From NCBI GenBank assembly GCA_000231825.2, contig JH720335.1, forward strand, positions 342,862 to 406,861: a stretch of DNA of 64,000 bases. Direction: 5' to 3'. Shown in pieces: positions 25,171-36,798 of the stretch. The DNA is from Tetrahymena elliotti 4EA (taxonomy: Eukaryota; Ciliophora; Oligohymenophorea; Hymenostomatida; Tetrahymenidae). The position numbers were made by a program, and so were the translations under genes. The notes under the pieces were generated by a model. The model was not told the DNA's origin. It ran no database searches and worked only from the letters and a program-made list of their open reading frames with translations. Within the stretch, counting starts at the first letter, position 1. Every line of letters begins with the position of its first letter.

Positions 25171-26610
25171 ATGACAGAGTATATTGATTTCTTAGCAAGA
25201 GTTAAAACTTATACTTTTGAGAAATGGACTTTGCGTAGTTCTAAAGTAATTTTTAAAAACTTTAATGCTTGATTAATCTTTCATATTAATAAAGATTACT
25301 CCTTATCATTTGGCAAGTTGGGGTTTCAATTGTATTGCAGAAGATACATTTGAGTGTACTATGTGTTAGCAAACAATATCTGCCTCCCACCTTCCTTTTT
25401 AAAGCGAAGTCGAAGAACAAGATACTATAGATATGGGTATTTATTTATTATACAAATTACCATAATTTTCATGAATTAATTTTAATTTAGAGTTATTGAT
25501 ATAAAACTTTTTTGGGAGTATTATGGCTGTACACAAAAGTGAATGCTTGTACAATCAAAGTAATTATGATAGCCAAATATATTTCACTTTGACTGATGAA
25601 TTCTTGATTTAAAATATGGAGTAGTTATATAAATTATCTTATGATAGCTATGAGTCTCTTGATAATAATACAAATGAAACTTAAGATACTTAAGAAGATA
25701 ATTAAGTAGCTAAATATCCATGCATTGATACCTCATTTCTGAAAATTATTGTAAAATAAATAAATAAGCTTAATTTTATTTAAGATACAAATAGTTAGAA
25801 TACTCTGTTTGATTATTTATCTACAAATAATAAATTATTTTAATTTTATAAATATAGCCTTAGTAGTACCACTTCTTACTCTCTGAAGAATAAAAATTAA
25901 TTAAAATTAAATCTTTAGATGTAAAATATTCAATAATCCTTTCTATTTAAGTGCTTAAAAATTAATATCTTATTTAGGTTAGAAAGACATTAGCTGCCTT
26001 TGCATGGAGGTTAGCAGAAGATTCATAATCAAGAAAGAGGACTTTGAATTGCGATTTTTGTGGAAGAAGCATATCTTTACAAAATTATGGAACTAATAGT
26101 GGTAGATATATGAAAATTTAATAGCAAAATGAAGGCTTAGAAGCTTTTAACCCATATGAAGAGCATAAATACTTTTGTAAATGGAGCTCGGCTCAAGTAT
26201 CATAAATAAACTAAGAAGAAGAAAGTGAATCAGAAAAGAATTTAGAAAAAGAAAAAGATGATGTTTAACTTCCAAAGTCTATTAATGGATGGAATATATG
26301 TATAAACTATCTTTTGGATTAATTCACTTATCAAAGCAAGAAAAAGAAAACTTTTGAAGCAGTTAATGAAATACATAAAATGCAAGATGAAATTAAAAAA
26401 ATTTAAAAAGATTTTAAGCAATTCGAATCAACAATCAGTGAAAAATACACATAAATTGCTAAGGAATGCGAATCTCTAAATATTTAATCAGACAGTAAGT
26501 CTTCTTTCAAATAAAAATTATAGCACAATAGACAATCTATAGATGAAATATTAAAGGATTTAAACTTAACCAATTTGTTAGATTCAAATAAAAAAGTCAA
26601 AACAAATTGA
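25171..26610 (+). CDS. C3HC zinc-finger protein, NIPA/ZC3HC1/Rsm1-like
   Basis: Exons start 25171-25245 and 25295-25436, then 25491 onward, with a further intron ending at ~25979. The N-terminal module reads FLARVKTYTFEKWTLRSSK, then LASWGFNCIAEDTFECTMC and AVHKSEC. That is the C-x2-C...H-x3-C finger typical of NIPA (ZC3HC1) and yeast Rsm1/Pml39. The second module, CDFCGRSISL...NPYEEHKYFCKW and INGWNICINYLL, matches the C-terminal NIPA domain. The tail is coiled-coil and Lys/Glu-rich, ending at TGA 26608-26610. Known relatives sit at the nuclear pore basket (ZC3HC1) or affect mRNA export and cell-cycle control; the same location here is inferred. Both modules in the right order make the family call firm. 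Confidence 0.85.
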
Positions 26611-27391
26611 AATTAATGCATACAAATAAATATATAATCACTAAATATTTTATTCATTATTTTGTAAATATTATATGTTCTATTTCCTATTTATCTATTT
26701 ATTATCTATCTTTTAAAAACTTTCATTATTAAATGTATCAAATTTTTAATTCTAATTATTATTAAATTTTCAATTTTAAAATCTTTGATGAAAAAAATTT
26801 TTATTTGAATAAGTTAATTTTTTAAAAGATGGTGGTTAAATTTCAATCTTTATAATTGTATATATTCATACCTCATTTTTAGATTATCAAATAAATTAAT
26901 TTATGTTTAATTTAATATTATTCTTTAGACTTTTGGAATCTTAAAAAAAGTGAATTTATAAATTTTTTAATTTTGATTTAAAATAAGTAATTGAAATAAA
27001 AAGATTTTATGTATTTTTTTAAATGACAAGAGAAGTTATGAATCTTCTTTCAAATTTATTTAATTATTTTCTTAAAATTAAAAATAAGTTAACAATTTAA
27101 AATTGTTTTAAAGCAAAAAAAGTTTAAGTAGACAGTCTTATTACATAGCTAATATCTTTTTTATATATTTTAATATTCTTAAATATGCTAAAAAAAGATT
27201 TATCTAAGCAGTATATTCTATTGGGTTTTAGGTTGATTGATTGATTTAATTATTTATTTTATTTATTTGTTATCAAATTGTAGGTCAGAAAGGGAAAAAA
27301 AATAACAAAAAAAATAAATAAATTTTGATTAAATAAATAAAGACATATAGATACTTATTGATTGATTAATTTATTAATAGATTTAAGGAAG
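26611..27391. other. intergenic, AT-rich
   Basis: About 0.8 kb between co-oriented genes, with simple ATTT/GATT repeats near 27230-27270. No gene is seen. Confidence 0.55.
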
Positions 27392-28878
27392 ATGAACGAT
27401 TAAGTAGAAGAAACTTAAGAATAATCTGTAAATACAGTAATGACTTCAGAAATTAAGAAAGAGCATTTAAAAAGTATTGAGACAGATAAAACATGGGATG
27501 ATATTTTTGCTTTATCTCCTGAAGTCAGAGAAAAAATAAAGCAAATTTATGAAAGACCTACAAAGATTTAATACTTATCTATTGGTGAAACAATTGATTA
27601 TATTCAACCAGCAATTACAATAAAATGTCGAAATGGAGGAGGTAAAACTCTAACTTTTGCAATTCCTGCTTTGGAATTTGCCTACAGAAACAAAAATAAA
27701 AAAACATCAAAATCTTAGCAATCAGTTTAAGAAGTTAATGGTCAAAGCACTTCAACAGGAACAACTGTTTATTGTCCTACATCAATTATCATTGTATCAA
27801 CCTAGCCTCTTGCTTAGCAAATTCAAAGTGTTTTTAATAACCTTTTGGTGGAGGTAAATAATAAACAAATGAATAATTATTAATGAGGTATAATTAAATG
27901 TTATTTAAAAATAAAAAGGGTGTATCAACAGAAGTTCTTTTCTAAGATCAAAAGATTACTCAATCAGGTTAGATTTTGATTTCAACTCCTGATTTGCTAT
28001 ACAAATATATGGTGAGGGATAAGTTAATTTAATTAGATAATTTATGTCATATTGCTATTGATGAAGCTGATAATATGATCACATCATTTTAGAATCAAAT
28101 AGAATAAATAATGACTTTTTTAAAAGGCAGAGATTTTGTTATTTAATTTGTATCTGCTACTTTGACAGAACCAAATATAAACTTTATTTTCCAGTCTTTA
28201 AAATTTGACAGCACAAAAGATGATGAATCTAAGGTTTTATATTCTATTGAATTACCTTGGAAATTAAAAGGTGTTACATAATATTCAAAGATATTGTAAG
28301 GATCTAAAGATGAAAAAGAAAGATCTAAGTACAACACTTGCATTGAAATAATCAATTAAATTATTAAATATAATTAAAATAATCCTGATTTACAGTCCTA
28401 GGTTATTATTTTCTTCAGAAAAATCTAATCCATTCATGCTTTTGAAGATATGATAGCCAGAGAAAATTTACCTTGGAAATACACAAGTTGTGCCCACAAA
28501 AGCAAAAGAAATGAAAATATTTAACATTTCCGTTCTGGTAACTACGATATTATGTTAGCCACTGCTGTTATGAGTAGAGGTATTGATATTCGTAAAGTAG
28601 GTTTAGTCATAAACTACGATATGCCTCAGATTAATTGCGGAAGTGATAAAGATCTACTTGATAAAAATCAATATTTGCACAATATTGGTAGAACTGGTAG
28701 ATTTGCAGATTTAGGTTTATCATTAACCTTTTTTGATAATTTTAAGATCTATGAAAATGCTAAGTAAACAATTAACAATTCATTTGAATGCGATTTGCTT
28801 GACTTCCAAATTGAAAATTTAATTCCTGAACTTGCTAGTGTCATGAAAAATAACACTGAACACTAAAGAGTCTAATGA
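27392..28878 (+). CDS. DEAD-box RNA helicase, Dbp5/DDX19-like, with variant motifs
   Basis: Two exons, 27392-27853 and 27919-28878, split by a 65-base phase-0 intron. Q-motif region: [20 protein letters not shown]...RPTKIQYLS. Motif I is CRNGGGKT instead of AxxGxGKT, Ia is STQPLAQQ rather than PTRELAxQ, Ib is STPDLL, II is DEAD, III is SAT, V is [11 protein letters not shown] and VI is HNIGRTGR, where most relatives have HRIGRTGR. The C-terminus (VINYDMP...[12 protein letters not shown]) resembles Dbp5/DDX19, which remodels mRNPs at the nuclear pore during export. It is about 470 residues, typical for that family. Motif II and the GKT of motif I are intact, so ATP hydrolysis is plausible. The neighbouring NIPA-like gene also belongs to a pore-linked family, which may be coincidence. 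Confidence 0.85.
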
Positions 28879-29913
28879 GCTAATGAGAAATAATTAATTG
28901 TTTGTTAGAATAAATCGTTTTGATCTCAACAAATTATTCTCTTAAACTACACTAATATTTGTCAAATTTTTTATGTTTTTTTTTGAAAGTAAACTGTTTT
29001 AGATATTTTAAATTTTGTTAGATCCTTTAACTAACAATAAAATTTGCATTTATATATTTTTTTTTCAAAACATTCTTTAAATATTCATTCATATCCAAAA
29101 TGAAAGTTTTACCTTTCTTATCATACTTTTATACATATGAAAAATAAGCTGTTATGATTTATTAGTGAAGTTTATTTTTACTATTGCATTCTTTGGTTTA
29201 TTTAACTCTTTACATATCTTAGCAAACAAATACCAACTAATAAATAAATAAATTATTTATTTATTTATTGTTTTCATTTCAATATTAATTTAATATTAAC
29301 AAATATTCATAAAATTAAAAAATAAATGTGTAAAGTAGTTAACAAATATTAAACTTAAATAAAATAAAATAAAATAAAAATTAAAGTACAAAATATTAAT
29401 TTATTTTTAAAGGTTTTTATTGTTGGAATTACTCAAAATATTTATTAAGTTTTATTTTTTTGTTTAAATTTAATTTTATATTTTATTTGATAAGTTTTAT
29501 TTTATTTTAAATAGAAAATAAATGAAGTTTTTCCATTTTATTGTGCATGTTGATAATATTTTATCAAGAAACATCATTTAATGGAAGTATCTTTGTTACT
29601 TATCTTAACTTAATTTGGATAAGAAAAAATAAAATATTTTTTAATTTATAATTTTGCCTTTTTTATTGCAAATTGAAAAGATACTTTTAAACTGCTATTT
29701 TATTATTTGCTTGAAATTTATTGAGAAGTGAAGCAAAATTGCGATCACCAAAAAAACTAAGTAAAACATAAAGAAATATTGAAGTTAATTTGTAACTGCA
29801 AGAATATGAGAATAATTTTATATTTATTTAGGGAACACGACAATTTATGACATTAATTAGTTACTGAATTTAAGAAAATTTATTTGAGCAAACTAAATAT
29901 TGATGTGCTTTAT
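28879..29913. other. intergenic, very AT-rich
   Basis: About 1 kb between convergent genes. It includes a small inverted AT repeat (AATAAATAAATTATTTATTTATT, ~29243-29265). No gene is seen. Confidence 0.55.
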
Positions 29914-30483
29914 TCATTTTGTGCTCTTTCTAAAAAAGTCAAAAAAGGAATAGTTGTATTTATTCATATGTCTGATTTATCTGCGAACTGTAAAGACTAA
30001 GAGCATAAAGAAGTAACCGAGTAAGAAGGGCCAGAAAACTGGTAAATCAAATAGCTAGCTGAATGTGCAAAATAAACTAATTACTGCTGCAACAGTGCAT
30101 TTATGCCAAAACTTGAATTCATTCATTGAACGAATGAGAGGACCTTTTTCTATTTAACCACCATCGTATTCAGCAGAATTTTATGCGTCATTGTTTGTTG
30201 AATGAATAGGTAATGAGCCCAATTCATCATCTTCTTCATCTATGTCTGGTAATCCTTGAGGAGTAAGAAATTGGACACACAAATGCAAGACAAAAAGAGC
30301 TAATACATAGGAGACAACATAGAATCCACCCAAAATAGAGACTCTAATAATATATAAAAGGACAACAATAACTGTAAAAACCCAACGCTCCTTTGGGTAG
30401 ATTATATATTTTTCTATCTTCTATCTATATTTTTTTTAAAGCTTAAAGATGTACTTATCTATAATAGTTTCTTCCTAGTCCAT
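29914..30483 (-). CDS. RER1: RER1 family ER retrieval receptor
   Basis: Intronless, 189 residues, ATG 30483 to TGA 29914-29916. The start MDQEETIIDKYIFKLQKKYR is followed by ERWVFTVIVVLLYIIRVSIL, GFYVVSYVLALFVLHLCVQF and LTPQGLPD. After an acidic linker come PLIRSMNEFKFWHKCTVAAV, LFDLPVFWPFLLGYFFMLLV and TVRRQIRHMNKYNY. These are the RER1 hallmarks: four hydrophobic segments, FLTPQ, the EFKFW motif, DxPVFWP and RRQIxHMxKY. Length matches the family (about 190-200). RER1 cycles between cis-Golgi and ER and returns escaped ER membrane proteins and unassembled subunits through COPI vesicles. This is one of the surest calls in the window. Confidence 0.96.
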
Positions 30484-32310
30484 TTAACAACAACGAATCG
30501 ATTACTTTAAAATACTTTTTTAGGTAATTAGGTCTATTTATTGATATTCCTATTTATTTATATTTAACCTTCCTTTTGAATGATATTGAAATTTATTTGA
30601 AAATTATTTATCTTTTATTTTTAGTAGCGAGTTAATTCATTCCTTTTATACTAACCAAATTTTTGATGACAACGAAAGAACAATAAAAATACATACTATT
30701 AATCTGATTTATTTACTCACTCAGCTAATATTGGATCAACACGATGTAATTATTTTACAAGACTTTTCTTATTCTTCTTCTTCTATTTAAGTAAAATTAT
30801 TACTTCGTTCAATACGCTTAAGATCAATAAGTTAACGACGTCATATAGTCCTCTCTCTGCTTAAATATTTTGAAAAATAAAAGAAATACATACCTATACC
30901 TGACCATATTAAGATATTAATCAATAAAATCAAATAGATTTTGCAATTTAATTTTAATTAAATATCAAAATACGATACGTGTAATTTACAAATAAAGTTT
31001 TTTAATCACTTAAATATTAGAATTCATCAAATTTCATTTTAATTTCTCTTCAGAATTTATTCATAAATATTAAAAAGATAAAATAAAGATTATTTAGTGT
31101 AATGTATTAGATCTCTTCCTTCTTTTAAATATTTACTCTATTTCAATTAAGAAAAAAAATACTCTATTACTTTCATCAAAATCCTCAATATTTCATGTTT
31201 TTAATTTATCTTAAATGAAAAGATAGTGTTGGTACTCAATGCAAGCTCATAAAATATCTTTTCTATTTTTAAATTATCGTGTATTTTAGATTAAAAAAAC
31301 TAAAAATAGAGCTGAGATAATAAAATCTTCAATATATCTATTATTTCCCCCTTCAAAAAAATTTGCTAGTAATAAATACATATCAATCAATATTTTGAAT
31401 ACTTATTGTCTTAATAAATAGTATTAATAATTTATTATCATTAATTTATATTCTTTTTAACAATTCATTTTTTTTCAATTAAAAGTGATTTAAATTAGTT
31501 TTTTTTGCAATAAAATTGGCAAATTTAGTTTGAATGCAAGTTTGTTTCATCAAATAAATCATATTCGAAAGAATGTTAAAAATTTTTAAACTTTTTATTA
31601 ATACTCTTATTCATTTTTATAAATCAATCACATGTAATGAAGAACATACCTCCAATTTATTAATTAAAATATTAGTGAAATGTTAAATTAAAGTTTTAAA
31701 AACTATTTTTAGGCTAAATATTAGAGCTTTAGATTTAAATTAAACAACTAATAGAAAAAATATATGAAAAATGATGCTATATGAAAGTTACTTTTGCAGA
31801 AAATTTTAAGAAATTTAAAAGCTTATTTAAATTATTATATTAAAAAATAAATAAATCATTTATTTGAAACAACTGTACTTATTTTGATATTTTAGAAAAA
31901 ATAAATACAAAAAGACTTCATGCAATTTATTTTTGAATAAACAATTTTCTATGTAAAATTAAAATAAATTTATGAAAAAATATTTAACAAATATTTTGAT
32001 GATTGAAGTAAAAACGTTTTAGATAATAATTGTAAAATGAATTTTAAATTAGTAAGTAAATGAATGAAATATTTGATAATAATATAAATAGAAAGGTTTA
32101 AATGAATGAATGAATTCAGTTTATAAATTCGAAATTTTTAAAAGTTTTTGTAACTATTATTTTTTAATTAGATAACTATCAATTTTATTGAATATATTTC
32201 AATAATAATTAATATTTTGTATCTAATTTAATTCTTTAGGCAACTAAATAATCAAGTACAACAAATAAATAAACAAGCAATATAATTAATAGAAAATAAA
32301 TAACTGAGAA
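30484..32310. other. long AT-rich intergenic region with one doubtful short frame
   Basis: About 1.8 kb upstream of two divergent genes. The minus strand at 30717-30860 has two overlapping open frames of coding-like composition (listed as a finding). The remainder, 30900-32310, shows nothing but AT-rich sequence. Confidence 0.5.
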
Positions 32311-32938
32311 ATGGGAGATACTGATGTAATTAGCTTATATCATTTTAATGAATCTATAATTGTAGGAGTGAAACCTATTAATACATTTTATTTTAAAAAT
32401 ATAGAAAGAATATATTTCAGAAGAAGTTTAAAAAGCTATAGATGATGTAATTGTTTAATTTATTGGATTTTTAGCTAAAGGCAATTTATGACTTAATCAT
32501 TTTAATAAGTGAATTTGACTGATTTTCTTCATTTATGTTTAAAATATAAATTAGTCTGTGAAATAAGTATTCGGTATTAAAGACGATTCAAGCTCAGTTA
32601 CAATCACATACAATAAAGATAAAGTCAATCTTTGGACATAATAAATTATTGATTACACAATCAGAGGACTTAATAAGTTAGGAAAACATTTCAAATATTG
32701 CGTAACAGCAATTCTTCAATAAACCAATCATGCAGGAATATCAGTTTAAAGTAATTTAAGTTTGAATTATAATAAAATATACAAGAAAACAATATAAATT
32801 CTGTATAAAAATGTTTTATTTTTCTTTTTTAAAATAGTTACTGCTTATTAAGATACCAATACAGATGGTTCTTTGATTTAATGTTATGAAATTAATGATA
32901 TTTATGCTATCGTTTCTGTTTTTGCTATGGCAGTTTGA
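32311..32938 (+). CDS. Tctex1-type dynein light chain
   Basis: Four exons, 32311-32325, 32405-32446, 32555-32750 and 32838-32938, give exactly 118 codons (117 residues), close to the usual ~113 of Tctex1/DYNLT. Motifs: EEVQKAIDDV in the N-terminal helix, then VNLWTQQIIDYTIRGLNKLG, KHFKYCVTAILQQTNHAG and the C-terminal strand pair DTNTDGSLIQCYE...DIYAIVSVFAMAV. These align with the VNxWT, PFKYxVTCxIxQxxGAG and DGSCTVxWEN...YCIVSxFGLxI pattern. Tctex1 chains dimerise on dynein intermediate chains and serve cytoplasmic or axonemal dyneins; which one cannot be told from sequence. The first exon is only 15 bases. Confidence 0.93.
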
Positions 32939-33868
32939 CTTAAATGTGCTTTTATGCTAGCTTCCTTATGTAATCTTATATAAATGCAATTGCCAATTCA
33001 TTATAAATTAAAATAAAAAGTAAAAATATCTTCAAAATTGTATTTACATCTTTCCTCTTCTTTCGTTTGTTTGTTAGTTGATTGAATAGATATAATCATT
33101 CAAATATTCAAATAAAATTTTTATGTTGATTCATTTTAATATGTTTAAACTCAAAATTTTGGTTGCCAAAAATTTATACAATCGCTTAATTATTCTTTTT
33201 TATATAAAAAAATGCTTGTTTTAAATAAAATTAATTTCTTTTATCAACTTTTTCACTCACATAATACCTCAAAAAACTTCAAAACTGAACTTAAACTTGA
33301 TAAATAAATATTTAAAAATATTTTATATTTTATAAAGATAATTTTTTATATAAAAATATTTTTGATTGATGAATTAATTGGTTGGATTTACAATCAAGTA
33401 GATGAAAACAATGAAAAAATAAATAATGAGAATGGAAATAATACTCAAATTTGTATATTTGTGTGAGTTTTAGTGAATTATTTTATCAACTTTTAAGCTT
33501 TAATCCTTTCTAAATAAGATTTAAAATTGAATTTAAACTTTATATATTTTTAAATCTATTTTATATTTTAGAAATAAAATCTTATTATTTTTTGATAGTG
33601 TTTTTTATTGATTGATTGGACTTATTGTTAAGTAGACAAAATGAATGAATGAATAAATAAACAAATAAATAATTAGAATTGAATTAGTTAGTTAGTTAGT
33701 TAGTATTAATATTTGTGTGTTTTTAATGATATAAATATAGTAATTAATAATTTTTGATAATTATAATTGGTTTATAAAAAAAACAAATCAATTTTTAAGA
33801 ATTCAATTATTAAAAAGTAAAATTGAGAAACTATCCATTAAAAAATAGCTTTAGATATTATAAGAAAT
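32939..33868. other. intergenic, AT-rich
   Basis: About 0.9 kb between co-oriented genes. A GTTAGTTAGTTAGTTAGT run sits near 33687-33704. Nothing else is seen. Confidence 0.55.
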
Positions 33869-34455
33869 ATGAGCAAAAACAATCAACCATAAGAAGACTT
33901 AGAGGAGCAATACCTTCCAGATTTTACAAAACTATCAAATGCTTCTTTGTAAAAATATAGAGTAAATTATTAGCTTTATCCTTTATATTAACTCGCAACA
34001 TTAAAAGTGGCTACATAAAATTAAGATTGATTTTAAAAATAACCTAGATGTATTATAATATCGATTGTGCTGAAGATGAACTTGTTGATAGAGTTAAAAA
34101 ACACTTCAAGTCAACCCTTGACATAAATTCTTACTAGCTTTACGAAAAGATATTCAAGTTGAAAAGAGAAGAAAGAGAAGAAATAAAAAAGTAATTTTTG
34201 CATTGTAAAATTGAAAGCAAAATAAATAATGGTTTTTATTACTTAAAAATAAATTAACAGTAGGAAGACTTTAAGAGCAAAGAGGGAGAACCCAAAACCT
34301 TTTTGAGATAATTGAAAAACCTATAATAATAATAATTAAAGATTTGCAAATCCTAAAAATAAACGCTCTTTAATAAGGTTTCATACATAATCAATTCAAA
34401 GCTAATTACAAGCATTTCAGTAAATTAAGTTTTAACAATAATGATAGATGAATGA
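33869..34455 (+). CDS. SAP30-like (Sin3-binding) protein
   Basis: ATG 33869; an intron at ~34010-34050 removes an in-frame TGA. The protein reads DFTKLSNASLQKYRVNYQL, then after the junction DELVDRVKKHFKSTLDIN. This spacing (SLxxYRxxYxL, then a helix ending in HFxS) resembles the Sin3-binding domain of SAP30, a subunit of Sin3/HDAC complexes. A Lys/Glu-rich and Gln-rich tail follows. If the long frame is used the stop is TGA at 34453-34455. A second intron from ~34192 to ~34260 is possible and would give a shorter tail. Family resemblance is moderate and the zinc-binding part of human SAP30 is absent, as in SAP30L-like fungal and protist forms. A role in histone deacetylation is inferred only from this. 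Confidence 0.55.
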
Positions 34456-35003
34456 GTAGATATAAATAGATAGATCAATAAGCAACAATAAATATTCAAA
34501 ATTTAAGTTTTTAAATAGCTATTACAATAGTTAAATTTTAATAAAATAATTAATATGTAAATATTACCTGTAAATTCTCTTTAATATTTGGCGTTGTTTT
34601 TTAAATTAATCTCTCATTTTTATTCATATTTTCTATTATTAAAAAATAAATATTGGCTCATACCATACATGCAAAATAAGAGATATCTATCTTGATCAAA
34701 TTACATAAAAATTTGAATCAAATTATTTTTTTAGTTGTTAATTCCTTTCATAATCATACACAAAATTTTTGTAAAATAAAAAATAATTCTTTTTATTGTA
34801 TTAATATTGTTTAAGAATTTTAAAATGTTTTGAATGAAAAAGTGAAGGATATTTTAGGTTTGATTACATTTTTGAAAATGTTTTAATTAATTTGAATAAG
34901 GATACACTTATACTCATTTGATTGATAAACAAAAAAGTTTTTTAAAGTGTGTAAAATATTAATTTAACAAAAACAAAAGAAATACATTCTTACAGTATAA
35001 AAA
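34456..35003. other. intergenic, AT-rich
   Basis: About 0.55 kb; no feature is recognised. Confidence 0.5.
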
Positions 35004-35335
35004 ATGAATAATACTCATAAAATTACAAAATAATCTGTTTAAATTGCAACTAGACCTGCTCTAGAAAAAATGAAATAAAAATTTTCTTCATGCTCATCAC
35101 AAGTAAAATTTATTGAAGATTTATTTTCAAGCGATTTAAACTAAAAACAAAAACTTAAAATTTACTTCATTTTAGAAAGATGCTAATAATCATACATTAA
35201 ATTTGCTTAAAATTTGTTAAAATGTAGTCACTTTAATATAGCTTTTGCGTCTCTCATAAAGGAATAGCCGTTAATCAAGGAGATTGCCAGAAAGAATTCA
35301 ATATGCTTATGGAATGTATGAAGTAGAATAAATGA
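35004..35335 (+). CDS. 68-aa twin CX9C protein, NDUFAF8-like
   Basis: Two exons, 35004-35102 and 35228-35335, joined in phase 0 across a 125-base intron. The product is 68 residues. It reads ALEKMKQKFSSC, then SSQSLQYSF, C, a 13-residue loop, C, QKEFNMLME, C. Both Cys pairs have exactly nine residues between them. The layout (LxxC...YxxCV...C..EF..L..C) matches NDUFAF8 (C17orf89), a small intermembrane-space assembly factor of respiratory complex I, which is similarly short. Such proteins are imported and oxidised by the MIA40 relay. Splicing is what creates the first CX9C pair, which supports the intron choice. Another small CX9C protein is the main alternative. Confidence 0.75.
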
Positions 35336-35789
35336 GAAATTAAAAGAAAAAATACTTCTAAAAATTTAGAATCTTTAGTAAATTCTTTAATATAAAAAAT
35401 AGATAAGAGTTTGTTTTTAATTAATTTATCAATTCTTTATTTATTTGTTTTTATAAAATTCCATTTGATTCTACAAACTCTTTCGCTTAGAATTATTTCT
35501 TGATAAAAATCATTTTCGTTTTGTTAAAAATTGAAATTTTAAATAATTTTAATGTTAAATAATTAAGCAAATTGCTTTATTTTTATTGTAATTTAGTGAA
35601 TTTGAAATATAATTATGTAAATAAATAACTAAGTAATATATAAAATAGAGTAAATATATTAAGATATTTAGAATTAATTAATGACATAAAAAATTTTATT
35701 AAACTTGATTATTATAATATAATTACATTTAGTATATTTTTATGCTTTTATTATTTTTTTAATTTATCATGATTGTCTCTTTTCTGGGT
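35336..35789. other. intergenic between convergent genes
   Basis: About 450 bases of AT-rich sequence between two convergent CX9C genes. Only 3' ends are expected here. Confidence 0.5.
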
Positions 35790-36620
35790 TCATTATTAAT
35801 CTCTGATAGGTTTTAAATAGCCTAGTCTCCATTCTATTTATTCTATGTCTGACATATATCTCCATTATCTATTTTGGTAACTAAAACTAGAAGGTATTCT
35901 TTCATAATCTTGCTTTAATCTATCTTTCTTAAAGGTGAGACCTTGGAAATACAGCTTTCTTAGATGAGGTTATAGTTTTTGAAAATGATCAGTTTCCCAT
36001 TCTTTGATTGACTTGAATAGTTCTAAATCCTTCAATTTTTATATTAAACAAAGTTTATATTTAACATGAAATATTTTGTATTTTTTGATAAAAATAAAAG
36101 GTTTTTGTTCGCTGATCAAAGGTAAAATCAAGAGATTAATAGTAGAAAGAACAAAATATTATTACTCTTTGCTTTTTACATTAAACAAAAGCTTCATAGT
36201 CTTCAACGCATGCATAATTTGTTTCGAATATTCTCTCACATTTTATCATCTTAATTAATTCTTTTTCACAGAGATTTTCTAGAAATCATTAAAAAAATAA
36301 AATTATTTTTAGATTTGGCCAAAGGAAAAATTAAATTTTTGTTCACAAATACTTTTCAAGTTATTTTTGAAAAGAAAAACTGCATTTATTGTTTGTTTTT
36401 TTTAAGATAAATCAACTTAATGCAAAAGATAAATCAAGCAATTAATTGCACAAACTTTGGATACAAGAAATGAATGATGAAACAAATTTTGGATTTAAAA
36501 TGGCAAAATAATGAATGCAAAACTTGGTATTTTTTCTTTTGGAAAATCTTTTGGGATTGATGGAGAATATTCTTCAATAACTTGTTAGGGGTAGGCTCTT
36601 TAATATGCTTTTTAATTCAT
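35790..36620 (-). CDS. 149-aa CHCH/twin CX9C protein, probably mitochondrial
   Basis: Three exons on the minus strand, 36524-36620, 36166-36278 and 35790-36029, with matching phases and exactly 150 codons including TGA. The middle exon encodes C-EKELIKMIK-C and C-VEDYEAFVQ-C, two CX9C pairs separated by 10 residues (ERIFETNYA between). This is a coiled-coil-helix-coiled-coil-helix fold oxidised in the intermembrane space. The N-terminus is Pro-rich (EYSPSIPKDFPKEKIP). The C-terminal 80 residues are charged and aromatic (YFQGLTFKKDRLKQDYERIP; EQIEWRLGYLKPI). Size and layout would suit a respiratory-complex subunit such as a complex I CHCH subunit, but no ortholog is firm. The first donor (GTTTTG) is atypical, so that boundary is the weakest. 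Confidence 0.65.
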
Positions 36621-36798
36621 TGCTTTTTAATATTTAACTTTTTTTATAAGGCTATGAAATTTGCGAACAATTTTAAAAGATTGATTGATAAAGAAGTTTA
36701 ATTTGTGATTGATTGATTGATTAGCAAGAAATTTAGTTTATTTAGTAAGATAGTTAGTATTCTTGTTTTTGTATTGCAATAAGTATAAATCAGTAAAT

